Shown piece after piece: positions 1-11,000 of a stretch of DNA of 64,000 nucleotides (position 1 is the first letter of the stretch; each line of letters starts with the position of its first letter). The position numbers and the translations under genes are program-made. Location: assembly GCA_963575645.1 (NCBI GenBank), contig OY754469.1, positions 25,500,001 to 25,564,000 on the forward strand, given 5' to 3'. Origin of the DNA: Xanthostigma xanthostigma. Its lineage: Eukaryota > Arthropoda > Insecta > Raphidioptera > Raphidiidae. The notes beneath the pieces were generated by a model, which did no database searches, had not been told where the DNA came from, and saw only the letters and a list, made by a program, of their open reading frames with translations.

Positions 1-165
1 CGCATACAAGCAGTTTTTACATGCTTTATGACAACTAGGGGCGAATGAGTCCATATAGGCAAAATTGCTTTATTTAATGAAGGTAAGTCTATTTACACTA
101 TAACATTTAGGTTTGGATCATTCTCTCATAAGAAAATGCAAACTGCATATTAACCATTATTTTAA
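1..165 (+). repeat. Reference monomer and its anatomy (variant a)
   Basis: This first full unit sets the numbering used here. Fairly constant segments are 8-24 (aagcag, T5, acatgct) and 120-150 (cattctctcataagaaaatg followed by caaactgcatat). Variable segments are 3-6, 25-42 (ttatg, ttacg, tcacg or acacg, followed by aggtg, ggggc or gcgtg), 71-82 ('tttcatgaggg' or 'tttacaaagg') and 84-116. Within the unit are the dyad ATGCA-AAC-TGCAT at 136-148, a second short dyad GCAA-AA-TTGC at 59-68, and 'ggtaagt' near 82-88. This copy has the variant a marks: 'cgcatac', 'acaactagggg' and 'gcgaatgagtccatat'. Variant a recurs at 4788, 12050, 13700, 18648, 20463, 25579, 27724, 29704, 34490, 43566 and 45216, and it is a convenient start point for the HOR. 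Confidence 0.95.
136..148. other. Conserved dyad ATGCA-AAC-TGCAT (example)
   Basis: Positions 136-148 of nearly every monomer read ATGCA, AAC, TGCAT: a perfect 5-bp inverted repeat around 3 bp, flanked by 'gaaa' and 'atta'. It sits inside the best conserved part of the monomer. Rare broken copies are 'atgtaatttgcat' before h, 'attgcaaagtgcat' in aa, 'actgaatatt' before z, and the insertion at about 62008. A role as protein-binding site or cruciform-prone element is inference. Confidence 0.75.
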
Positions 166-1301
166 CGCAAACAAGCAGTTTTTACATGCTTCACGACAAT
201 TGCGTGCAAATGAGTCCTTATAGGCAAAAATGCTTTATTTTACAAAGGTAAGTCTATTTACACTATAACATTCAGGTTTGGATCATTCTCTCATAAGAAA
301 ATGCAAACTGCATATTAACCATTATTTAAACGCAGACAAGCAGTTTTTACATGCTTTACGACAATTAGGTGCAAATGAGTCCTTATAAGCAAAATTGTTT
401 TATTTCATGAGGGTTAGTCTATTTACACTATAACATTTAGGTTTGGATCATTCTCTCATAAGAAAATGCAAACTGCATATTAACCATTATTTAAACGCAG
501 ACAAGCAGTTTTTACATGCTTTACGACAATTAGGTGCAAATGAGTCTTTATAAGCAAAATTGCTTTATTTCATGAGGATAAGTCTATTTACACTAGAACA
601 TTCAGGTTTGGATCAATCTTTCATAAGAAAATGCAAACTGCATATTAACCATTATTTTAACGCAGACAAGCAGTTTTTACATGCTACACGACAATTGCGT
701 GCAAATGAGTCCTTATAGGCAAAATTGCTTTATTTTACAAAAGTAAGTCTATTTTTACTATAACATTCAGGTTTTGATCATTCTCTCATAAGAAAATGCA
801 AACTGCATATTAACCATTATTTTAACGCTGACAAGCAGTTTTTACATGCTTTACGACAATTAGGTGCAAATAAGTCCTTATAGGCAAAATTGCTTTATTT
901 TACAAAGGTAAGTTTACTTAAACTATAACATTCAGGTTTAGATCATTCTCTCATAAGAAAATGCAAACTGCATATTAACTATTATTTTAACGCATACAAG
1001 CAGTTTTTACATGCTTTATGACAATTAGGTGCAAATGAGTCTTTATAGGCAAAATTGCTTTTTTTCATGAGGGTAAGTCTATTTACACTATAACATTCAG
1101 GTTTGGATCATTCTCTCATAAGAAAATGCAAACTGCATATTTACTATCATTTTAACGCATACAAGCAGTTTTTACATGCTTTAGGACAATTAGGTGCAAA
1201 TAAGTCCTTATAGGCAAAATTGCTTTATTTTACAAAGGTAAGTTTACTTAAACTATAACATTCAGGTTTAGATCATTCTCTCATAAGAAAATGCAAACTG
1301 C

Positions 1302-1309
1302 ATAAATTA
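1302..1309. other. +2-bp junction 'ataaatta' before variant k (example)
   Basis: The usual 'gcatattaac' reads 'gcataaattaac' here, which makes this unit 167 bp. The same junction is seen at 6419, 9721, 15331, 22094, 31005, 36121, 41237 and 46847. It always precedes k, so it is a single ancient event spread by block duplication and a useful tag for aligning HOR copies. Confidence 0.9.
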
Positions 1310-1652
1310 ACTATTATTTTAACGCATACAAGCAGTTTTTACATGCTTTATGACAATTAGGTGCAAATGAGTCTTTATAGGCAAAATTGCTTTATTTCAT
1401 GAGGGTTAGTCTATTTACACTATAACATTCAGGTTTGGATCATTCTCTCATAAGAAAATGCAAACTGCATATTTACTATCATTTTAACGCATACAAGCAG
1501 TTTTTACATGCTTTATGACAATTAGGTGCAAATGAGTCTTTATAAGCAAAATTGCTTTATTTCATGAGGGTAAGTCTATTTACACTATAACATTCAGGTT
1601 TGGATCATTCTTTCATAAGAAAATGCAAACTGCATATTAACCATTATTTTAA

Positions 1653-4292
1653 CGCAGACAAGCAGTTTTTACATGCTACACGACAATTGCGTGCAAATGA
1701 GTCCTTATAGGCAAAATTGCTTTATTTTACAAAAGTAAGTCTATTTTTACTATAACATTCAGGTTTGGATCATTCTCTCATAAGAAAATGCAAACTGCAT
1801 ATTAACCATTATTTTAACTCATACAAGCAGTTTTTACATGCTTTATGACAATTAGGGTCAAATGAGTCCTTATAGGCAAAATTGCTTTATTTCATGAAGG
1901 TAAGTCTATTTACACTATACCATTCAATTTTGGATCATTCTCTCATAAGAAAATGCAAACTGCATATTAACCATTATTTTAACGCATACAAGCAGTTTTT
2001 ACATGCTTTATGACAATTAGGGTCAAATGAGTCCTTATAGGCAAAATTGCTTTATTTCATGAAGGTAAGTCTATTTACACTATACCATTCAATTTTGGAT
2101 CATTCTCTCATAAGAAAATGCAAACTGCAAATTAACCATTATTTTAACGCTGACAAGCAGTTTTTACATGCTTTATGACAATTAGGGGCAAATAAGTCCT
2201 TATAGGCAAAATTGCTTTATTTCATGAAGGTAAGTCTATTTACACTATGACATTCAGGTTTGGATCATTCTCTCATAAGAAAATGCAAACTGCATATTAA
2301 CCATTATTTAAACGCAGACAAGCAGTTTTACATGCTTTACGACAATTAGGTGCAAATGAGTCCTTATAAGCAAAATTGCTTTATTTCATGAGGGTTAGTC
2401 TATTTACACTATAACATTTAGGTTTGGATCATTCTCTCATCAGAAAATGCAAACTGCATATTAACCATTATTTAAACGCAGACAAGCAGTTTTTACATGC
2501 TTTACGACAATTAGGTGCAAATGAGTCTTTATAGGCAAAATTGCTTTATTTCATGAGGATAAGTCAATTTACGCTATACCATTCAGGTTTGGATCAATCT
2601 TTCATAAGAAAATGCAAACTGCATATTAACCATTATTTTAACGCAGACAAGCAGTTTTTACATGCTTTATGACAATTAGGTGCAAATGAGTCTTTATAGG
2701 CAAAATTGCTTTATTTCATGAGGGTTAGTCTATTTACACTATAACATTTAGGTTTTTGATCCTTCTCTAATAAGAAAATGCAAACTGCATATTTACTATC
2801 ATTTTCACGCAGATAAGCAGTTTTTACATGCTTCACGACAATTTCGTGCAAATGAGTCCTTATAGGCAAAATTGCTTTATTTTACAAAGGTAAGTCTATT
2901 TACACTATAACATTCAGGTTTGGATCATTCTCTCATAAGAAAATGCAAACTGCATATTAACCATTATTTTAACGCAGACAAGCAGTTTTTACATGCTACA
3001 CGACAATTGCGTGCAAATGAGTCCTTATAGGCAAAATTGCTTTATTTTACAAAAGTAAGTCTATTTTTACTATAACATTCAGGTTTGGATCATTCTCTCA
3101 TAAGAAAATGCAAACTGCATATTAACCATTATTTTAACGCATACAAGCAGTTTTTACATGCTTTATGACAATTAGGGTCAAATGAGTCCTTATAGGCAAA
3201 ATTGCTTTATTTCATGAAGGTAAGTCTATTTACACTATACCATTCAATTTTGGATCATTCTCTCATAAGAAAATGCAAACTGCATATTAACCATTATTTT
3301 AACGCATACAAGCAGTTTTTACATGCTTTATGACAATTAGGGTCAAATGAGTCCTTATAGGCAAAATTGCTTTATTTCATGAAGGTAAGTCTATTTACAC
3401 TATACCATTCAATTTTGGATCATTCTCTCATAAGAAAATGCAAACTGCAAATTAACCATTATTTTAACGCTGACAAGCAGTTTTTACATGCTTTATGACA
3501 ATTAGGGGCAAATAAGTCCTTATAGGCAAAATTGCTTTATTTCATGAAGGTAAGTCTATTTACACTATGACATTCAGGTTTGGATCATTCTCTCATAAGA
3601 AAATGCAAACTGCATATTAACCATTATTTAAACGCAGACAAGCAGTTTTTACATGCTTTACGACAATTAGGTGCAAATGAGTCCTTATAAGCAAAATTGC
3701 TTTATTTCATGAGGGTTAGTCTATTTACACTATACCATTTAGGTTTGGATCATTCTCTCATCAGAAAATGCAAACTGCATATTAACCATTATTTAAACGC
3801 AGACAAGCAGTTTTTACATGCTTTACGACAATTAGGTGCAAATGAGTCTTTATAGGCAAAATTGCTTTATTTCATGAGGATAAGTCTATTTACGTTATAC
3901 CATTCAGGTTTGGATCAATCTTTCATAAGAAAATGCAAACTGCATATTAACCATTATTTTAACGCAGACAAGCAGTTTTTACATGCTTTATGACAATTAG
4001 GTGCAAATGAGTCTTTATAGGCAAAATTGCTTTATTTCATGAAGGTTAGTCTATTTACACTATAACATTTAGGTTTGGATCCTTCTCTCATAAGAAAATG
4101 CAAACTGCATATTTACTATCATTTTCACGCAGATAAGCAGTTTTTACATGCTTCACGACAATTTCGTGCAAATGAGTCCTTATAGGCAAAATTGCTTTAT
4201 TTTACAAAGGTAAGTCTATTTACACTATAACATTCAGGTTTGGATCATTCTCTCATAAGAAAATGCAAACTGCATATTAACCATTATTTTAA
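1653..4292. repeat. Tandem duplication of an 8-monomer block (m-t)
   Basis: Units m n o p q r s t at 1653-2972 are followed at once by the same eight at 2973-4292. The offset is 1,320 bp. The 'gcaaattaacc' mark of p lies near 2127 and again near 3447. The copies are almost identical. The first has one fewer T in q ('gcagttttaca'), an extra T in s ('ggtttttgatcc') and 'ctaataag' instead of 'ctcataag'. The second has 'tacgttatacc' where the first has 'tacgctatacc'. The near identity suggests a recent local event. Confidence 0.9.
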
Positions 4293-4477
4293 CGCATACA
4301 AGCAGTTTTTATATGCTTTATGACAATTAGGGGCAAATGAGTCTATATAGGCAAAATTGCTTTATTTTACAAAGGTAAGTTTTTTTTAACTATAACATTC
4401 AGGTTTAGATCATTCTCTCATAAGAAAATGCAAACTGCATATTAACTATTATTTTAACGCATACAATCAGTTTTTAC

Positions 4478-4483
4478 AAGCTT
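4478..4483. other. HindIII-type site AAGCTT marking variant v
   Basis: A change of 'acatgcttta' to 'acaagcttta' at monomer positions 21-26 makes AAGCTT in variant v only, as far as I could see. The v units start at 4458, 6935, 18318, 25249, 27394, 34160, 37957, 48023 and 53466. The site therefore marks the HOR and not the monomer. The spacing between 34160 and 37957 is 3,797 bp, one canonical HOR. Confidence 0.85.
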
Positions 4484-4787
4484 TATGACAATTAGGTGCA
4501 AATGAGTCCTTACAGGCAAAATTGCTTTATTTCATGAGTGTAAGTCTATTTACACTATAACATTCAGGTTTAGATCATTCTCTCATAAGAAAATGTAAAC
4601 TGCATATTAACCAATATTTTAACGCAGACAAGCAGTTTTTACATGCTTCACGACAATTGCGTGCAAATGAGTCCTTATAGGCAAAATTGCTTTATTTTAC
4701 AAAGGTAAGTCTATTTTTACTATAACAATCAGGTTTAGATCATTCTCTCATAAGAAAATGCATACTGCATATTAACCATTATTTTAA

Positions 4788-7264
4788 CGCATACAAGCAG
4801 TTTTTACATGCTTTATGACAACTAGGGGCGAATGAGTCCATATAGGCAAAATTGCTTTATTTCATGAAGGTAAGTCTATTTACACTATAACATTTAGGTT
4901 TGGATCATTCTCTCATAAGAAAATGCAAACTGCATATTAACCATTATTTATACGCAAACAAGCAGTTTTTACATGCTTCACGACAATTGCGTGCAAATGA
5001 GTCCTTATAGGCAAAAATGCTTTATTTTACAAAGGTAAGTCTACTTACACTATAACATTCAGGTTTGGATTATTCTCTCATAAGAAAATGCAAACTGCAT
5101 ATTAACCATTATTTAAACGCAGACAAGCAGTTTTTACATGCTTTACGACAATTAGGTGCAAATGAGTCTTTATAAGCAAAATTGCTTTATTTCATGAGGA
5201 TAAGTCTATTTACACTAGAACATTCAGGTTTGGATCAATCTTTCATAAGAAAATGCAAACTGCATATTAACCATTATTTTAACGCAGACAAGCAGTTTTT
5301 ACATGCTACACGACAATTAGGTGCAAATGAGTCTTTATAAGCAAAATTGCTTTATTTCATGAGGATAAGTCTATTTACACTAGAACATTCAGGTTTGGAT
5401 CAATCTTTCATAAGAAAATGCAAACTGCATATTAACCATTATTTTAACGCAGACAAGCAGTTTTTACATGCTACACGACAATTGCGTGCAAATGAGTCCT
5501 TATAGGCAAAATTGCTTTATTTTACAAAAGTAAGTCTATTTTTACTATAACATTCAGGTTTTGATCATTCTCTCATAAGAAAATGCAAACTGCATATTAC
5601 CCATTATTTTAACGCTGACAAGCAGTTTTTACATGCTTTATGACAATTAGGGGCAAATAGGTCCTTATAGGCAAAATTGCTTTATTTCATGAGGGTTAGT
5701 CTATTTACACTATAACATTTAGGTTTGGATCATTCTATCATAAGAAAATGCAAACTGCATATTAACCATTATTTTAACGCAGACAAGCAGTTTTTACATG
5801 CTTTATGACAATTAGATGCAAATGAGTCCTTATAGGCAAAATTGCTTTATTTCATGAAGGTATAACTATTTACACTATAACATTCAGGTTTGGATCATTC
5901 TCTCATAAGAAAATGTAATTTGCATATTATCCATTATTTTAACGCAGACAAACAGTTTTTACATGCTTTACGACAATTAGGTGCAAATAAGTCCTTATAG
6001 GCAAAATTGCTTTATTTTACAAAGGTAAGTTTACTTAAACTATAACATTCAGGTTTAGATCATTCTCTCATAAGAAAATGCAAACTGCATGTTAACTATT
6101 ATTTTAACGCATACAAGCAGTTTTTACATGCTTTATGACAATTAGGTGCAAATGAGTCTTTATAGGCAAAATTGCTTTTTTTCATGAGGGTAAGTCTATT
6201 TACACTATAACATTCAGGTTTGGATCATTCTCTCATAAGAAAATGCAAACTACATATTTACTATCATTTTAACGCATACAAGCAGTTTTTACATGCTTTA
6301 GGACAATTAGGTGCAAATAAGTCCTTATAGGCAAAATTGCTTTATTTTACAAAGGTAAGTTTACTTAAACTATAACATTCAGGTTTAGATCATTCTCTCA
6401 TAAGAAAATGCAAACTGCATAAATTAACTATTATTTTAACGCATACAAGCAGTTTTTACATGCTTTATGACAATTAGGTGCAAATGAGTCTTTATAGGCA
6501 AAATTGCTTTATTTCATGAGGGTAAGTCTATTTACACTATAACATTCAGGTTTGGATCATTCTCTCATAAGAAAATGCAAACTGCATATTTACTATCATT
6601 TTAACGCATACAAGCAGTTTTTACATGCTTCACGACAATTTTGTGCAAATGAGTCCTTATAGGCAAAATTGCTTTATTTTACAAAGGTAAGTCTATTTAC
6701 ACTATAACATTCATGTTTGGATCATTCTCTCATAAGAAAATGCAAACTGCATATTAACCATTATTTTAACGCATACAAGCAGTTTTTATATGCTTTATGA
6801 CAATTAGGGGCAAATGAGTCTATATAGGCAAAATTGCTTTATTTTACAAAGGTAAGTTTTTTTTAACTATAACATTCAGGTTTAGATCATTCTCTCATAA
6901 GAAAATGCAAACTGCATATTAACTATTATTTTAACGCATACAATCAGTTTTTACAAGCTTTATGACAATTAGGTGCAAATGAGTCCTTACAGGCAAAATT
7001 GCTTTATTTCATGAGTGTAAGTCTATTTACACTATAACATTCAGGTTTAGATCATTCTCTCATAAGAAAATGTAAACTGCATATTAACCAATATTTTAAC
7101 GCAGACAAGCAGTTTTTACATGCTTCACGACAATTGCGTGCAAATGAGTCCTTATAGGCAAAATTGCGTTATTTTACAAAGGTAAGTCTATTTTCACTAT
7201 AACATTCAGGTTTGGATCATTCTCTCATAAGAAAATGCAAACTGCATATTATACATTATGTTAA
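4788..7264. repeat. Shortened HOR copy (a-w lacking c and l-s)
   Basis: The order is a b d, a hybrid e/d at 5283, e f g h i j k, then a jump to t u v w. The hybrid starts 'gctacacg' like e but continues 'attaggtgcaaatgagtcttt', 'ataagc' and 'cactagaac' like d, so the switch lies inside the monomer near position 30-35. After k, the unit at 6605 starts 'cgcatac' but has 'cttcacgacaattttgtgc' and 'ttacaaagg' like t. Monomers l to s are therefore absent as a block. Confidence 0.82.
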
Positions 7265-8089
7265 CGCATAAAAGCAGTTTTTACATGCTTTATGACAATT
7301 AGGGGCAAATGAGTCCTTATAGGAAAAATTGCTTTATTTCATGAAGGTAAGTCTATTTACACTAGAACATTCAGGTTTGGATCATTCTCTCATAAGAAAA
7401 TGCAAACTGCATATTAACCATTATTTTAACGCTGACAAGCAGTTTTTACATGCTTTATGACAATTAGAAGCAAATGAGTCTTTATAGACAAAATTGCTTT
7501 ATTTCATGAAGGTAAGTCTATTTACACTATAACAATCAGGTTTGGATCATTCTCTCATAAGAAAATGCAAACTGAATATTAACCATTATTTTAACGCTGA
7601 CAAGCAGTTTTTACATGCTTTACGACAATTAGGTGCAAATGAGTCCTTATAGGCAAAAGTGCTTTATTTCATGAGGGTAAGTCTATTTACACTATAACAT
7701 TCAGGTTTGGATCATTCTCTCATAAGAAAATGCAAACTGCATATTTACTATCATTTTCACGCAGACAAGCAGTTTTCACATGTTTTACGACAATTAGGTG
7801 GAAATAAGTCCTTAAAGGCAAAATTGTTTTATTTCACAAAGGTAAGTCTACTTTCACTATAACATTCAGGTTTGGATAATTCTCTCATTAGAAATTGCAA
7901 AGTGCATATTAACCTTTATTTTAACGCAGACAAGCAGTTTTTACATGCTTCACGACAATTGCGTGCAAATGAGTCCTTATAGGCAAAATTGCTTTATTTT
8001 ACAAAAGTAAGTCTATTTTTACTATAACATTCAGGTTTTGATCATTCTCTCATAAGAAAATGCAAACTGCATATTAACCATTATTTTAA
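7265..8089. repeat. Accessory monomer block x-y-z-aa-bb
   Basis: Five units not found in the canonical HOR follow w: x (preceded by 'tatacattatgttaacg', with 'taggaaaaattg'), y ('tagaagcaaatg', 'atagacaaa', 'ataacaatc'), z (preceded by 'ctgaatatt', 'caaaagtgc'), aa ('ttttcacatgttttacg', 'gtggaaataag', 'cttaaagg', 'aaattgcaaagtgc') and a bb/e hybrid (after 'aacctttatttt'). The same order recurs at 53796-54621. Parts of it recur at 10402-11061, 41918-42577, 51322-51816 and 57590-57919. Confidence 0.85.
7760..7924. repeat. Most divergent monomer type (aa)
   Basis: This unit differs from the consensus at more sites than any other type I read: 'ttttcacatgttttacg' for 'tttttacatgctttacg', 'gtggaaataagtccttaaagg', 'gttttatttcacaaagg', 'tctactttcac', 'ggataattctctcattag' and 'aaattgcaaagtgc'. 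The last change breaks the left arm of the conserved dyad. Further aa copies start at 10732, 42248, 51487, 54291 (one extra A, 'caagcaagtttt') and 57590, each followed by bb ('aacctttatttt' or 'aacatttatttt'). Confidence 0.88.
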
Positions 8090-11000
8090 CGCTGACAAGC
8101 AGTTTTTACATGCTTTATGACAATTAGGGGCAAATAGGTCCTTATAGGCAAAATTGCTTTACTTCATGAGGGTTAGTCTATTTACACTATAACATTTAGG
8201 TTTGGATCATTCTCTCATAAGAAAATGCAAACTGCATATTAACCATTATTTTAACGCAGACAAGCAGTTTTTACATGCTTTATGACAATTAGGGGCAAAT
8301 GAGTCCTTATAGGCAAAATTGCTTTATTTCATGAAGGTATAACTATTTACACTATAACATTCAGGTTTGGATCATTCTCTCATAAGAAAATGTAATTTGC
8401 ATATTATCCATTATTTTAACGCAGACAAGCAGTTTTTACATGCTTTACGACAATTAGGTGCAAATAAGTCCTTATAGGCAAAATTGCTTTATTTTACAAA
8501 GGTAAGTTTACTTAAACTATAACATTCAGGTTTAGATCATTCTCTCATAAGAAAATGCAAACTGCATATTAACTATTATTTTAACGCATACAAGCAGTTT
8601 TTACATGCTTTATGACAATTAGGTGCAAATAAGTCCTTATAGGCAAAATTGCTTTATTTTACAAAGGTAAGTTTACTTAAACTATAACATTCAGGTTTAG
8701 ATCATTCTCTCATAAGAAAATGCAAACTGCATATTAACTATTATTTTAACGCAGACAAGCAGTTTTTACATGCTACACGACAATTGCGTGCAAATGAGTC
8801 CTTATAGGCAAAATTGCTTTATTTTACAAAAGTAAGTCTATTTTTACTATAACATTCAGGTTTTGATCATTCTCTCATAAGAAAATGCAAACTGCATATT
8901 AACCATTATTTTAACGCTGACAAGCAGTTTTTACATGCTTTATGACAATTAGGGGCAAATAGGTCCTTATAGGCAAAATTGCTTTACTTCATGAGGGTTA
9001 GTCTATTTACACTATAACATTTAGGTTTGGATCATTCTCTCATAAGAAAATGCAAACTGCATATTAACCATTATTTTAACGCAGACAAGCAGTTTTTACA
9101 TGCTTTATGACAATTAGGGGCAAATGAGTCCTTATAGGCAAAATTGCTTTATTTCATGAAGGTATAACTATTTACACTATAACATTCAGGTTTGGATCAT
9201 TCTCTCATAAGAAAATGTAATTTGCATATTATCCATTATTTTAACGCAGACAAGCAGTTTTTACATGCTTTACGACAATTAGGTGCAAATAAGTCCTTAT
9301 AGGCAAAATTGCTTTATTTTACAAAGGTAAGTTTACTTAAACTATAACATTCAGGTTTAGATCATTCTCTCATAAGAAAATGCAAACTGCATATTAACTA
9401 TTATTTTAACGCATACAAGCAGTTTTTACATGCTTTATGACAATTAGGTGCAAATGAGTCTTTATAGGCAAAATTGCTTTTTTTCATGAGGGTAAGTCTA
9501 TTTACACTATAACATTCAGGTTTGGATCATTCTCTCATAAGAAAATGCAAACTGCATATTTACTATCATTTTAACGCATACAAGCAGTTTTTACATGCTT
9601 TAGGACAATTAGGTGCAAATAAGTCCTTATAGGCAAAATTGCTTTATTTTACAAAGGTAAGTTTACTTAAACTATAACATTCAGGTTTAGATCATTCTCT
9701 CATAAGAAAATGCAAACTGCATAAATTAACTATTATTTTAACGCATACAAGCAGTTTTTACATGCTTTATGACAATTAGGTGCAAATGAGTCTTTATAGG
9801 CAAAATTGCTTTATTTCATGAGGGTAAGTCTATTTACACTATAACATTCAGGTTTGGATCATTCTCTCATAAGAAAATGCAAACTGCATATTTACTATCA
9901 TTTTAACGCATACAAGCAGTTTTTACATGCTTTATGACAATTAGGTGCAAATGAGTCTTTATAAGCAAAATTGCTTAATTTCATGAGGGTAAGTCTATTT
10001 ACACTATAACATTCAGGTTTGGATCATTCTTTCATAAGAAAATGCAAACTGCATATTAACCATTATTTTAACGCAGACAAGCAGTTTTTACATGCTACAC
10101 GACAATTGCGTGCAAATGAGTCCTTATAGGCAAAATTGCTTTATTTTACAAAAGTAAGTCTATTTTTACTATAACATTCAGGTTTGGATCATTCTCTCAT
10201 AAGAAAATGCAAACTGCATATTAACCATTATTTTAACGCAGACAAGCAGTTTTTACATGCTACACGACAATTGCGTGCAAATGAGTCCTTATAGGCAAAA
10301 TTGCTTTATTTTACAAAAGTAAGTCTATTTTTACTATAACATTCAGGTTTTGATCATTCTCTCATAAGAAAATGCAAACTGCATATTAACCATTATTTTA
10401 ACGCTGACAAGCAGTTTTTACATTCTTTATGACAATTAGGGGCAAATACGTCCTTATAGACAAAATTGCTTTATTTCATGAAGGTAAGTCTATTTACACT
10501 ATAACAATCAGGTTTGGATCATTCTCTCATAAGAAAATGCAAACTGAATATTAACTATTATTTTAACGCTGACAAGCAGTTTTTACATGCTTTGCGACAA
10601 TTAGGTGCAAATGAGTCCTTATAGGCAAAAGTGCTTTATTTCATGAGGGTTAGTCTATTTACACTATAACATTCAGGTTTGGATCATTCTCTCATAAGAA
10701 AATGCAAACTGCATATTTACTATCATTTTCACGCAGACAAGCAGTTTTCACATGTTTTACGACAATTAGGTGGAAATAAGTCCTTAAAGGCAAAATTGTT
10801 TTATTTCACAAAGGTAAGTCTACTTTCACTATAACATTCAGGTTTGGATAATTCTCTCATTAGAAATTGCAAAGTGCATATTAACCTTTATTTTAACGCA
10901 GACAAGCAGTTTTTACATGCTTCACGACAATTGCGTGCAAAAGAGTCCTTATAGGCAAAATTGCTTTATTTTACAAAGGTAAGTCTATTTACACTATAAC

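Larger units (their letters stand above)
1..4787. repeat. Expanded HOR copy, 29 monomers
   Basis: The order is a b c d e, an f/h fusion at 826, i j k l, then m to t twice, then u v w. The fusion monomer begins 'cgctgac' like f but continues 'aggtgcaaataag ... ttacaaagg ... tttacttaaac' like h, so g is missing together with parts of f and h. The lost length is exactly two monomers. The n unit at 1818 begins 'ctcatac' instead of 'cgcatac', a local substitution. The next copy begins with variant a at 4788. Confidence 0.85.
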
